A stretch of DNA of 64,000 nucleotides from RH-AL1 sp965277355. GTDB taxonomy: Bacteria > Pseudomonadota > Alphaproteobacteria > Rhizobiales > Beijerinckiaceae. Made by a program: the position numbers and the translations under genes. The stretch is from the NCBI GenBank assembly GCA_965277355.1, contig CBDICN010000002.1, forward strand, positions 930,001 to 994,000. Reading direction: 5' to 3'. Below, one piece after another: positions 9,608 to 19,351 of this stretch. The notes under the pieces were generated by a model. That model was given only the letters and a program-made list of their open reading frames with translations, did not search any database and was not told the DNA's origin. Numbering within the stretch: position 1 is the stretch's first letter; every line of letters begins with the position of its first letter.

Positions 9608-12600
9608 GGGCGTGCGTCCGCGCGATCGTGCGGCGACCCGGCCTGATGTTGCAGGTGATCGCCTTGGTGGTGTGGATGCTGACATTGGGGTCGCCGGTGA
9701 TGGCGAGCAGCACGTTGGCGATGTCGCCCCGCGCGTAGCCTTCCCACCCGAACACCCATGGCATGCCGATCTGGTGCACCGTTTCGCCGTTGATCCGGAA
9801 GGGGCGAACCCGCTCCGTCACCATGGCTTTGACCTCGATCTCGCCACGCAGCGTCGAAAGCGTCGTCCAGCCGAGATGAGCGATGCCGAGCTCGCGCGCG
9901 AGTTCCGGCGAGACCTCGACGAAGCCTTCCGGCTGCAGCTCCGCAGTGTGCGGCATCACCCGCGTCGGGATGCCGCCGCAGTGCAGCTCCGTCAGCCGGT
10001 AGGTCGAGAAGACGTAGGGAAAGCGCGGGTCGCAGGCCCCGTGCAGCTCGTTGCCGGGACGCTGCCACACCTTGGCGGCCGGGTTGGACTGCCGGTTCGG
10101 ATGAAGCGCGTTGCGCACAGGGCTCTCGATGGGCTCGTAATGGGTCGGCAGCGGACCGTCCTTCAGCCCGGACGGCACGAACAGCATGCACTGGCCGTCG
10201 GCCTCCATGATGAACGGGCCGTCGCCCCCAATGGCGTCCATCCCGTGCGGACGCTTCGACCAGTCCGGCCGGTAGTCCGGGCGTTTGGCGGGCTCGAAGT
10301 CCGGCACGTCGGTGCCGGTCCACTTGCCTCCCGCCTCGTCCCACCAGACCAGCTTCTTTGCCTCCGACCACGGCTTGCCGTCGAGATCGGCGGAGGCGCG
10401 ATTGTAGAGCGTGCGCCGGTTCGACGGCCAGGCGAAGGCCCAGCCCTGATGGTTGGTGTCGGCGCCCGGCTTGTCGGATATGCGCGAGCGGGCGACGTTG
10501 TGCCCCTCGCGCGGGTAGATCCCGCAATACATCCAGCCGCCGCAGGCCGTCGAGCCGTCGTCCTTGAGGTCGTGATACTTCGCGACCTGCTTGCCGGAGG
10601 CGACCTCGTAGCCGTTGATCTCCATCAGCACCGCCTCGGCGCTCGGCTCCTGCTGCAGGCCGCTCGTCGGGTAATCCCAGGTAAGGGCCTGGATCGCGCG
10701 GTCGCGCTCCTGCGTGCTGCCGGCGTAGAGCTCCTTCAGGCGCCGGCCGAGATGGTAGATGAACCAAAGGTCCGAGCGGCTGTCGCCCGGCGCATCGCAG
10801 ACCTTGTCGTGCCACTGCACGAGGCGGCTCGTGTTGGTCACCGTGCCGTCCTTCTCGCCGGGAAGAGCGGCGGGCAGGAAGAACACCTCGGTGGCGATAT
10901 CCTCGGATCGCAGCTCGCCCTTCTCATGGAGCCGGCTGTCCTTCCAGAAGTTGGCCGTCTCGGTGAGCGCGAAATCGCGCACGACCATCCACTCGAGCTT
11001 GGCCATGCCGCGCGCGACCATGTCGGAATTGACCGCGCCGACGATCGGGTTCTGCCCCAGCATGAACTGGCCCTTCACGATGCCGTCGGCCATCGCCATC
11101 GTCATCGGCTCCTGCGAGGCGTCACCCGTCAGCTTAGGCAGGAACTCGTAGCCGTAGCCGTTCTCCTCGGTCGCCGCCTCGCCGTACCAGGCCTTCAGGA
11201 GGCTCACGACGTACTTCGGGAAGTTCGACCACCAGCCGGTCTCCGGCGTCTCCGTCTTGAGGTATTGCGCGAGGTCGGCATGCTCGTGGAACACGTTCGG
11301 CTGCGGCAGATAGGTCGGCAGCATGTTGTAGAGCGTCGGAATGTCGGTCGAGCCCTGGATCGAGACATGGCCGCGCAACGCCATTATGCCGCCGCCCGGC
11401 CGTCCGATGTTGCCGAGCATGCCCTGCACGATCGAGCAGGCGCGGATGATCTGCACGCCGACGGAATGGTGGGTCCAGCCGACCGCGTAGCAGAACGAGC
11501 CGGTGCGGTCGCGGCCCGAGTTTCGAGCGATCGTGTCGGCGATCTTGAGGAAGGTGGCGCGCGGGCAGCCCGTTACCTCCTCCACGAACTCCGGCGTGTA
11601 GCGGGCATAGTGCCGCTTCAGGATCTGGTAGACGCAGCGCGGGTGCTGCAGCGTTTTGTCCTGCGGCGGCGGCCCTTTGGTCATGCCGGACGCCTCGCCG
11701 GCGCCCTTCTCCTGCGTCTGCGCGCGATGCTCGGAGATGCTGGACGGCACCACCTTGCCCTCGTACTGCCAAGTGTCCTCCTCGTATGACCCGGTGACGG
11801 GGTCGAAACCCGAGAACACGCCGGCATTGTCCTCGGTATCGAGGTAGCCCTCCTCGATGATGTGCGCGATATTGGTGTAGGCGAGCGCGAATTCCTTGAA
11901 CCAGAGATCGCCCTCGATGAGGTGACGGATGATGCCGCCGAGGAACGCGATGTCGCTGCCCGAGCGGATCGGAGCGTGGATGTCGGCCAGCGCCGAGGTG
12001 CGGGTGTAGCGCGGGTCGACGTGCATGACGGTCGCGCCGCGACGCTGCGCCTCCACCACGAAGCGGAACGCGATCGGATGGTTCTCCGCCATGTTGGAGC
12101 CCATGATCGTGATGCAGTTCGAGTTCTGCAGATCCCATAGCGCCATTGTGGCGGCGCCTCTGCCAAACGACGTGCCCAAACTTGGGACGGACGACGAGTG
12201 TCAGATGCGGGCCTGATTCTCGATGCTGATCATCCCGAGGCCGCCGCCGAACAGCTTCTTGATGAGGTAGTTTTCCTCATTGTCCATCGTAGCGCCGCCG
12301 AGCGAGCCAAGCCCGATCGTCTGGTTGATGACACGCCCGTCCGGCAGCTTCTCGGCGAACGTCTCGTCGCGGACGCTCTTGGCGAGTTGAGCGATCCGCT
12401 CCATCGCCCAGGCGAGCGGGCGCTGTTCCCACTCCTTGGCGTGAGGCGCGCGGTACAGCACGGTGCTGATGCGCTTGGGAGAAAGCAGCATGCCCAGCGT
12501 CCCGGCGCCTTTGGGACAGAGCGTGCCCTGGTTGATCGGGCTGCGGGGATCGCCTTCGATATGAATCGGTCGCCCGTTCTTCGAGTAGATCAGCTGACCG

Positions 12601-12797
12601 CAGCCGACCGCGCAGTAGGGGCAGACGCTGGTGCCGACCCGGTCGGCCTCCTCGAGGCGCGGACGCAGCGTTTTCGAGGTCGTGCTTTGCGCGGCCTCGC
12701 CCATGACGCTTTGCCCGGCCAATTGTCGCGGCAAGCTCCAGTCCTTAACGAATGATGCGACTCTGGCGCCCAGCGCCTGTCGGAGTTTCTGCGACAT
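9600..12797 (-). CDS. fdnG: Formate dehydrogenase catalytic subunit, selenocysteine-containing
   Basis: One 1065-aa molybdopterin enzyme read through an in-frame UGA (12201-12203, codon 199). It oxidises formate to CO2 at a Mo-Se centre. The N-terminal Fe4S4 site is CPYCAVGCGQ plus a later LCPKGAG cysteine. The active site reads NQARI-Sec-HSSSVPSLGTSFGRG, matching NQAR-Sec-H of FDH-N enzymes. Total length is close to E. coli FdnG (1015 aa). GGAG lies about 9 bases before the ATG at 12797, and an in-frame stop just upstream excludes a longer N terminus. No twin-arginine signal is visible, unlike FdnG of E. coli. The two partner subunits are transcribed divergently. Confidence 0.93.
12171..12203 (-). 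promoter_or_regulatory. Selenocysteine UGA codon and bacterial SECIS hairpin
   Basis: Counting the U of UGA (12203) as 1, a stem CCCA(18-21)/UGGG(26-29) closes a loop AGUU. G23 and U24 are in the loop and U17 lies just below the stem. These are the register and bases known to be read by SelB in the E. coli fdhF SECIS (U17 bulge, G23, U24). The lower stem can pair in two ways (G16-C30 with U17 bulged, or U17-A31 with C30 bulged). The hairpin is inside the fdnG coding sequence. Confidence 0.85.
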
Positions 12798-12863
12798 CAA
12801 GGTCTCCGTCTGCGGCGCTCATATAACGCGCGATTCCGGCGGGGTTCTGTGGTCTAAGCGATT

Positions 12864-12885
12864 GATCGCGATCGTGTTCGCGATC
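12864..12885. promoter_or_regulatory. Inverted repeat in the divergent formate dehydrogenase promoter region
   Basis: A perfect 8-bp inverted repeat, GATCGCGA-TCGTGT-TCGCGATC, lies in the 117-bp space between the divergent fdnG and small-gene/fdnH starts. It could be an operator acting on both transcripts. The binding protein is unknown. Confidence 0.4.
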
Positions 12886-12914
12886 GAGCACCGAGATGAT
12901 AGAGCGGGCGGTCG

Positions 12915-13166
12915 ATGCGCACAATGGATGGAGTCGTCACGCTGGTGCAGGAAAGCCGCTTCCAGCTGGTCGACGACCGCGGCATAGCGCATCTCTTCGT
13001 CTTGTCGCACGGCGCGTCCGCAGAACCGTCGCAATTGGGCCCGCTCCAAAGGCGCCAGGCCCGAGTGCGGGTCGGCTACAAGGAAGCATCGAATATGATC
13101 GCGAACGTCGCGCATACGGTCGAACTCTGCGCCCCGGGGCTCTCGAGATCGGACGGCCGCCGATGA
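12915..13166 (+). CDS. Small conserved-looking protein, first gene of the fdnH operon
   Basis: An 83-aa protein starting MRTMDGVVTLVQESRFQLVD. The first half reads like a small beta barrel (VTLVQESRFQLVDDRGIAHLFVL). Its stop overlaps the fdnH start by 4 bases (ATGA), the same junction as between fdnH and the membrane subunit, which argues that it is a real translated gene. It has no signal peptide and no cysteine motif (a single Cys). A second ATG three codons in is an alternative start. Function unknown; position suggests a formate dehydrogenase accessory role. Confidence 0.7.
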   Translation: MRTMDGVVTLVQESRFQLVDDRGIAHLFVLSHGASAEPSQLGPLQRRQARVRVGYKEASNMIANVAHTVELCAPGLSRSDGRR

Positions 13167-14062
13167 CCATCCATCCACGCGTGCAGGACCATACGCAATC
13201 GAGCCTGGATCGTATGATCCCCAATGAATCCGAGCTGACGGCGAATTGCCTGATCGAGCCGGGCAGGAGCTACGGCTTCTTCACCGACACCACCGTCTGC
13301 ATCGGCTGCAAGGCCTGCGAGGTCGCGTGCAAGGAATGGAACAACCTGCCGGCCGACAATATCGGGTTGACCGGCGAAAGCTTCGACAACACCGGGGCGC
13401 TGTCGTCGAACACCTGGCGTCACGTGAGCTTCATCGAGAAGAGCGGCCTCGGCGGCGTCCGCGAGCAGGAGCAAACGCCGTTCCAAAGCGGCTGGCTGAT
13501 GATGAGCGACGTGTGCAAGCACTGCCACAACGCGCCCTGCATGGAAGCCTGCCCGACCGGCGCGCTGTTCAAGACCGAGTTCGACACGGTCGTTGTTCAG
13601 CAGGACATCTGCAACGGCTGCGGCTATTGCGTTCCCGCCTGCCCCTTCGGCGTGGTCGAACTCAACACGTTTGACGGCAAAGCCCACAAATGCACGTTGT
13701 GCTACGATCGGCTGAAGGGCGGTCTCGAGCCGGCGTGCGCGAAAGCCTGCCCGACCGACTCGATCCAGTTCGGCGAGCTCGGCGATCTGCAGGAGCGCGC
13801 GCGGCAGCGGGTCGAGGTGCTCCACGAGCGCGGCGTCGAGAGCGCCTACCTCTACGGAACGCCCGGGGCGCCCGGTGCCACCGGAGATCTCGGCCACCTC
13901 AGCGCCTTCTTCCTGCTGACCGACAAGCCGGAGGTCTACAACCTGCCGTCCGCCCCTAGCCGCGCCTCGAATCGCGTCGTGCCGAGCCTGCTGTCCGGTC
14001 TCGCCACGATCGGCGGACTGGCGCTTCTCGCCACCGCATTCCTGGCGAAGGACAGCCGATGA
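13163..14062 (+). CDS. fdnH: Formate dehydrogenase iron-sulfur subunit
   Basis: A 299-aa ferredoxin-type subunit that relays electrons from FdnG to the membrane. Four cysteine clusters are visible: CIGCKACEVACKEWN (near residue 50), CKHCHNAPCMEACPTGA, CNGCGYCVPACPFGV and CTLCYDRLKGGLEPACAKACP, the usual set for four Fe4S4 clusters. The C terminus ends in one hydrophobic helix (LLSGLATIGGLALLATAFLA) that would anchor it. The start at 13163 overlaps the preceding small gene and the stop overlaps the next gene, both by ATGA. Confidence 0.95.
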   Translation: MTIHPRVQDHTQSSLDRMIPNESELTANCLIEPGRSYGFFTDTTVCIGCKACEVACKEWNNLPADNIGLTGESFDNTGALSSNTWRHVSFIEKSGLGGVREQEQTPFQSGWLMMSDVCKHCHNAPCMEACPTGALFKTEFDTVVVQQDICNGCGYCVPACPFGVVELNTFDGKAHKCTLCYDRLKGGLEPACAKACPTDSIQFGELGDLQERARQRVEVLHERGVESAYLYGTPGAPGATGDLGHLSAFFLLTDKPEVYNLPSAPSRASNRVVPSLLSGLATIGGLALLATAFLAKDSR

Positions 14063-15057
14063 CGAGCAGTCGCGAGCCCGCCCCTCGCCAGGCCGAGGCG
14101 TGGCGTGGCGAGACCTATTACGGCCGCCCGCAGCTCAAGCCCGCGCCGTTCGATCCCTGGGTGGTGGGTGGCTACATCTTTCTCGCCGGGCTGTCCGGCG
14201 GCGCCGCCCTCATCGGCGCCCTCGCCGACGTCGAGGAAATGCGCCGGCCGCGGCGGCGCCGGCGCGACTCGCTGCAACCGCTGGCCCGCCGCTCGCGCTA
14301 CCTGTCGCTGCTGGCGCCGACGATCGGCTCGATGCTGCTGATCTACGATCTTCATACGCCGCAACGCTTCTACAACATGTTCCGCGTGGCCAAGACGACC
14401 TCGCCGATGTCGATCGGCACGTGGATCCTGACGACCTTCAGCGTCTTCGCGGGCATCGCCGGCCTTGCCCAGATGGTCGGCGACCTGAGGCCGCGGTGGC
14501 GCTGGACGCGCGGCATCGCCGCGGCGGCGCAGATCCCGGCGGGTATCGCCGGTGCCGGGCTTTCGACCTATACGGCGGCGCTGATTTCCGCGACGAGCAC
14601 GCCGCTCTGGGCCGCCGCGCCGCGCGCCACCGCGGTGCGGTTCGCCTCCTCCTCGATCGCCGCCGCCGCCGCCAGCCTGGCGGTGAGCGAGGGGTCGCGG
14701 CGGACGCGGCACTCTTTATCCGATCTCCTTCTCGCCGCCCTGACGACGGAAGCGGCGGCGACGCTCGTCGCCGAGCAGCGATACAAGACGGCGGGAATCG
14801 AGGAAGGGCGCCGCAACGCCTGGGGCACCTTGGAGACGATCGGCGCCACCGGGATCGGAGTGTTGCTGCCGATCGGCATCCTCGTCGCCTCGCGCGCAAC
14901 GAGGACCCGATCGGACAAATGGACCACGGCCGCCGCGCTGGCCGCCATCGCCGGCAGCGCCGCCATGCGCGTCTCCGTGCTCGGCGTCGGCATGGAATCC
15001 GCACGCCACCCCAAGGTCACGATGCGCTTCGCCCAGCCCGACAACCTGCCGGCGTAG
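14059..15057 (+). CDS. NrfD/PsrC-type membrane subunit of formate dehydrogenase
   Basis: A 332-aa polytopic membrane protein. After a short polar N terminus it has the NrfD-family motif FDPWVVGGYIFLAGLSGG, then about eight to nine hydrophobic segments. NrfD proteins exchange electrons with the quinone pool without haem. This differs from the cytochrome b556 subunit FdnI of E. coli, so the complex is a FdnGH core on an NrfD anchor. It overlaps fdnH by 4 bases (ATGA). Confidence 0.9.
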   Translation: MTSSREPAPRQAEAWRGETYYGRPQLKPAPFDPWVVGGYIFLAGLSGGAALIGALADVEEMRRPRRRRRDSLQPLARRSRYLSLLAPTIGSMLLIYDLHTPQRFYNMFRVAKTTSPMSIGTWILTTFSVFAGIAGLAQMVGDLRPRWRWTRGIAAAAQIPAGIAGAGLSTYTAALISATSTPLWAAAPRATAVRFASSSIAAAAASLAVSEGSRRTRHSLSDLLLAALTTEAAATLVAEQRYKTAGIEEGRRNAWGTLETIGATGIGVLLPIGILVASRATRTRSDKWTTAAALAAIAGSAAMRVSVLGVGMESARHPKVTMRFAQPDNLPA

Positions 15058-15215
15058 CGATAGCGGGCCTGCGGCAAGGCTGCGGCACCTCCAAGGCGCC
15101 TCGAGCGGCTTCGGCCGCAGGCCGCGTCCACGATCCGACGACAAGCGACACATGACGGCGGCCGGTGTTCGGGAACAACGCTACCCGGCAGCGCCTGAGG
15201 ATCGGCCTGCCGTTT

Positions 15216-18200
15216 TCATTTGTTCTCTTGCGCGGCCACCTCGTCTTCATCGGCCGTTTCCGGCTTGCGGCCGGCTCCGATCACCATGATCAGGTCTTTC
15301 GCGTCCAGCAGATCTCCGGCTTTGACGAGGATCTCCGCGATCGTGCCCGAGGCCTGTGCCTTGAGCGCGGTCTCCATTTTCATCGCCTCCATGACGCCGA
15401 GCGTCTGGCCTTCCTTTACCGCCTCGCCCTCCTCGACCGAAAGCGACACGAGGCGCCCCGGCATCGGTGCGGCGACATGGGCGGCATTGCCGTCCTCGGC
15501 GTGGCGCTTGGCCTTGCCCGAGGGCGTCGCGCTGCGGTCGGGAACGACGACCGCGCGGGGCTGGCCGTTCAGCTCGAAGAACACCTTGACGTTGCCCTCG
15601 GCATCGGCGTCGCCGATGGTCGCGAGGTGGACGAGGATGGTCTTGCCGCGCTCGAGCTCGATCGCGACCTCGTCGCCCTGCGCCATGCCGTAAAAGGCCG
15701 TCGGCGTCGGCAGGATCGAGACGGGGCCGTAGGTCCCGGCGCGCGACGCGAAGTCCGCGAACACCTTGGGGTACATGAGCGACGAGGCGAGGTCCTGGTC
15801 GCTAATGACGCGACCGAGCTTTTCCGCGAGCGTCTTGCGCTCCGCTTCGAGATCGACCGGGGCGATCAGGCTCGCCGGGCGCACGTCGATCGGCGTCTCG
15901 CTTCCCAAGGCCTTCGTCTGCAGCGCCCTTGGCCACCCGCCGGGCGGCTGGCCGAGATCGCCGCGCAGCATGTCGACGACGGACGCCGGGAAACTGATCG
16001 GAATATCGGGGTCGAGCACATCCGCGACAGTAAGGCCGTGGCTCACCATCGTCAGCGCCATGTCGCCGACCACCTTGGACGACGGGGTCACCTTGACGAT
16101 ATCGCCGAACATCTGGTTCGCCTCGGCGTAGGCGCGCGCGACCTCGTGCCAGCGCGTGTCGAGGCCCATCGAGCGGGCCTGCTCCTTGAGGTTGGTGTAT
16201 TGGCCACCCGGCATCTCGTGAAGATAGACCTCGGAGGCCGGCGAGGAATGTTCGGATTCGAACGCCTCGTATTGCCGCCGTATGATCTCCCACCTGACGC
16301 TCATCTCGCGGATCGCCCGCGGATCGAGCCCGGTGTCGCGCGGGGACAGGCGCAGCGCCGACACGACCGAGCCGAGGCAAGGCTGCGAGGTCGAGCCGGA
16401 GATCGCGTCCATCGCGAGGTCGACGGCATCGACACCGGCCTCGGAGGCGGCGAGAACCGCCGCGGCACTGATCCCGGAGGTATCGTGCGTGTGGAAGTGG
16501 ATGGGCAGCCCGACCTCGTCCCGCAGCGCCTTCACGAGGAGCGTGATCGCGGCCGGCTTCATCAGGCCGGCCATGTCCTTGATGCCGAGGACATGACAAC
16601 CCGCCGCCTCCAGCTCCTTGGCGAGGCCGACGTAATATTTCAAACTGTACTTGTCACTTCGCGGGTCGATGAGGTCGCCGGTATAGCAGACCGCGCCCTC
16701 GGCGAGCTTGCCAGCCTCGAGCACCGCGTCGATCGCCACGCGCATGTTCTCCACCCAATTCAAGCAATCGAAAACCCGGAAGAGATCGACGCCGGAGTCC
16801 GCCGCCGTGCGGGTGAAGTGCCGCACGACGTTGTCGGCGTAGTTCGTGTAGCCGACGCCGTTGGCGCCGCGAAGCAGCATCTGCAGCAGGATATTCGGCA
16901 CCCGCTCGCGGATGATCGTCAGGCGCTCCCAGGGATCCTCGCCGAGGAAGCGCATGGCGACGTCGAAGGTCGCGCCTCCCCAGCATTCGAGCGAGAAGAG
17001 TTGCGGCAGTTTACTGGCATAGTCCGGCGCCATCGAGACGATGTCGTAGGTGCGCATGCGTGTCGCGAGGAGCGACTGGTGGGCGTCGCGCATCGCCGTA
17101 TCCGTGACGAGTAGCCGCGTCTCGTGTTTCATCCAATCGGCAAAACCTTTTGGTCCCAAACGATCGAGGAGTTGTTTCGACCCGTGCGGCGCATGGCCGA
17201 TCGCACCCGACGTTGGCGTCACCGGCGCCCTGATCTCGACTGGCCGCGGACGGCTCTTCGTCTCGGGGTGCCCATTGACGCTGACGTCGGCGATATAGGT
17301 CAGGAGGCGGGTCGCGCGGTCCTTCCGCGCGCGCAGCGCGAACAGCTCGGGCGTCTCGTCGATGAACTTCGTCGTATAGGAATTGCCCGCGAATTGCGGA
17401 TGACTGACGATCTTGTCGAGGAAGGGGAGGTTGGTGGCCACGCCGCGGATGCGGTATTCGCGAAGCGCGCGCTGCATGCGCTTGATGGCCTCGCCCGGCG
17501 TCGGCGCCCAGCAGGTGAGCTTCTCGAGCAGCGAATCGTACCAGCGCGTGACGATCGCGCCGGAATAGGCGGTGCCTCCATCGACGCGCACGCCGAAGCC
17601 GAAAGCGCCGCGATAGGCGGTGATGCGGCCGTAGTCGGGAATGAAGTCGTTGTCGGGATCTTCTGTCGTGATCCGACATTGCAGCGCGTGACCGTTGAGC
17701 CTGATGTCGGCCTGCGCCGGCACGCCGGTCTCGGCCGTATCGCCAATATGTCCGCCGTCGACAATGCCGATTTGCGCCTTGACGATGTCGATCCCGGTGA
17801 CGACCTCGGTCACCGTGTGCTCGACCTGAATCCGTGGATTGACCTCTATGAAGTAGAAATCGTCGGTATCGGCATCAAACAGGAACTCGACTGTTCCGGC
17901 GCCGACATAGTTTGTCGCGCGCCCGATCGCCAGGGCCGCGTCGCAAATGGCATGGCGCTGCTTGTCGTCGAGGAAAGCGGCCGGTGCTCGCTCGACGACC
18001 TTCTGATTGCGGCGTTGAATCGAGCAGTCGCGCTCGAAGAGGTGGACGATCGTGCCGTGCGTGTCGCCGAGCAGCTGCACCTCGATATGCTTGGCATGGA
18101 CCACCAGCTTCTCGAGATAGACCTCGTCCTTGCCGAACGCGGCCTCGGCCTCGCGCTTGGCCGATTTGACCGCCTCGAGCAACGCGCTCTCGTCGTGGAT

Positions 18201-18725
18201 CGGTCGCATGCCGCGGCCGCCGCCACCCCACGAAGCCTTCAGCATCACGGGGTAGCCAACCTCTTTCGCCACCCGCTTGATCTCGGCGGGATCGTCGGGC
18301 AGCGGCGCCGTCGCCGGCATCACTGGCACGTCGACGGAGACCGCGAGGTTGCGGGCCGAGACCTTGTTGCCGAGGATGCGCATCGTCTCCGGCCGGGGTC
18401 CGATGAAGACGATGCCGGCTTGCTCGCAAGCCTCGGCGAACTCGGGTGATTCCGACAGGAAGCCGTAGCCCGGGTGGATCGCGTCGACCTTCGCCTCGCG
18501 GGCGACGCGCATGATCTCCTCGATCGAGAGGTAGGCGTCGACCGGCCCCATCGTTTCGCCGGAGGGTTTGCGCCCGATCAGATAGGCCTCGTCGGCCTTG
18601 AATCGGTGCAGCGACAGCTTGTCCTGTTCGGCATAGACGGCGACCGTGGCAAGCCCGAGCTCGGTGGCGGCGCGGAAGACGCGGATGGCGATTTCGGACC
18701 GGTTGGCGACGAGCAGGCGTTTCAT
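15216..18725 (-). CDS. pyc: Pyruvate carboxylase
   Basis: A 1169-aa single-chain biotin enzyme that makes oxaloacetate from pyruvate and bicarbonate. Domain order is biotin carboxylase (MKRLLVANRSEIAIRVF onward, ATP-grasp loop SWGGGGRGMRPI), carboxyltransferase (near residue 550, DTAMRDAHQSLLATRMRT, then ECWGGATFDVAMRFL) and C-terminal biotinyl domain with the lysine in VMEAMKMETALKA. Length matches rhizobial Pyc (about 1150). The open frame continues far upstream, but homology begins here; an ATG five codons earlier (18740) is possible. A tandem repeat occupies its leader. Confidence 0.95.
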   Translation of the reverse strand: MKRLLVANRSEIAIRVFRAATELGLATVAVYAEQDKLSLHRFKADEAYLIGRKPSGETMGPVDAYLSIEEIMRVAREAKVDAIHPGYGFLSESPEFAEACEQAGIVFIGPRPETMRILGNKVSARNLAVSVDVPVMPATAPLPDDPAEIKRVAKEVGYPVMLKASWGGGGRGMRPIHDESALLEAVKSAKREAEAAFGKDEVYLEKLVVHAKHIEVQLLGDTHGTIVHLFERDCSIQRRNQKVVERAPAAFLDDKQRHAICDAALAIGRATNYVGAGTVEFLFDADTDDFYFIEVNPRIQVEHTVTEVVTGIDIVKAQIGIVDGGHIGDTAETGVPAQADIRLNGHALQCRITTEDPDNDFIPDYGRITAYRGAFGFGVRVDGGTAYSGAIVTRWYDSLLEKLTCWAPTPGEAIKRMQRALREYRIRGVATNLPFLDKIVSHPQFAGNSYTTKFIDETPELFALRARKDRATRLLTYIADVSVNGHPETKSRPRPVEIRAPVTPTSGAIGHAPHGSKQLLDRLGPKGFADWMKHETRLLVTDTAMRDAHQSLLATRMRTYDIVSMAPDYASKLPQLFSLECWGGATFDVAMRFLGEDPWERLTIIRERVPNILLQMLLRGANGVGYTNYADNVVRHFTRTAADSGVDLFRVFDCLNWVENMRVAIDAVLEAGKLAEGAVCYTGDLIDPRSDKYSLKYYVGLAKELEAAGCHVLGIKDMAGLMKPAAITLLVKALRDEVGLPIHFHTHDTSGISAAAVLAASEAGVDAVDLAMDAISGSTSQPCLGSVVSALRLSPRDTGLDPRAIREMSVRWEIIRRQYEAFESEHSSPASEVYLHEMPGGQYTNLKEQARSMGLDTRWHEVARAYAEANQMFGDIVKVTPSSKVVGDMALTMVSHGLTVADVLDPDIPISFPASVVDMLRGDLGQPPGGWPRALQTKALGSETPIDVRPASLIAPVDLEAERKTLAEKLGRVISDQDLASSLMYPKVFADFASRAGTYGPVSILPTPTAFYGMAQGDEVAIELERGKTILVHLATIGDADAEGNVKVFFELNGQPRAVVVPDRSATPSGKAKRHAEDGNAAHVAAPMPGRLVSLSVEEGEAVKEGQTLGVMEAMKMETALKAQASGTIAEILVKAGDLLDAKDLIMVIGAGRKPETADEDEVAAQENK

Positions 18726-18728
18726 TGT

Positions 18729-18807
18729 CTCTGCGGGCATGGCGGGCGCTCTGCGGACATGGCGGGGTCTCTGCGGACATGGTGGGGCTCTGCGGACATG
18801 GCGGGCC
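18729..18807. repeat. Four tandem 20-bp repeats in the pyc leader
   Basis: CTCTGCGGACATGGCGGG-type units begin at 18729, 18749, 18769 and 18788 (periods 20, 20, 19). On the pyc strand they lie at and just upstream of the likely start codons and each carries an ATG (complement of CAT), so they supply several alternative starts. Such an array could vary in copy number by slippage. Confidence 0.8.
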
Positions 18808-19252
18808 TGCCCGCGCGGCGCGCCGAGCGCATCATCGGGTGCAGCGCCCACCTCGAAAGCGGTCGCTCCAGGTGAGGCCATGATGGATGTCAATCGGCTC
18901 GCTCGCAACTTCGCCGGCCGAACCGCAACCTCGGCGCGGCCTCGTCCTCGCGCGGGACGCTCGTTCTGCCCGTCGTCGGCGGCTTCTCCACCGCCGGCCC
19001 TTTCGCGGGCGCCCGAGGCCGAAATCGACCGAAGCCGCCGAAGCGCCGTTGCCTGCCGAGAACGATGCGCCAACGACGCTAGGCCAGACCGGCCCGATGA
19101 CCAATCACGTCAACGCGGTCATGGTGGCTGACAGGCACGTCGGCGCCAGTGGCTGCGCCGGAGCCGGCCGGCTCAGGGCCGGCATGCAGCCCGCGAGGGC
19201 GGCCCCGACCGAGCATCAGGTCGGGCGATCGTCCGCAGGGTTCGACCTCGGG
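18808..19252. other. Non-coding stretch left of the island
   Basis: 445 bp between the pyc leader repeats and the left attachment site. Open frames are present because of high GC, but none has a recognisable domain, and no RNA gene or strong terminator was seen. A short GC-rich segment near 19180-19240 is not obviously structured. This would be the original flank of the tRNA-Ser gene before the island inserted. Confidence 0.5.
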
Positions 19253-19268
19253 TTGGCGGAGGGAGCGG
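19253..19268. repeat. Left attachment site, 16-bp direct repeat
   Basis: TTGGCGGAGGGAGCGG, identical to bases 25168-25183 at the tRNA-Ser end. After two mismatches the sequences share TTCG again. The 150 bp to its right are AT-rich compared with the surroundings, as expected for an attachment-site arm region. Confidence 0.85.
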
Positions 19269-19339
19269 ACTTCGCACTATCTCATAAAGAGCAATGGAAA
19301 CAACATCTTAGGTTTTCCAGATATTTCCAACCCATACGT

Positions 19340-19351
19340 CTAGCCATACTA
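19340..19351. promoter_or_regulatory. Candidate left arm-type site for integrase or excisionase
   Basis: CTAGCCATACTA, a 12-mer found identically at 25035-25046 near the right end of the island. The two copies lie about 70 and 120 bp inside the left and right attachment repeats, the layout expected of arm-binding sites for recombination proteins. Confidence 0.45.

Noticed and set aside
9606..11789. 727-aa open frame on the plus strand over fdnG
   Set aside because: Arg/Pro/Val-rich shadow frame with no domains, caused by high GC opposite a real gene.
9600..12179. Separate gene starting at the second fdnG frame
   Set aside because: The UGA is in selenocysteine context with a SECIS, and both halves align to one FdnG.
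15165..17114. 649-aa plus-strand frame over pyc
   Set aside because: Shadow of the pyruvate carboxylase gene; composition is typical of antisense GC-rich frames.
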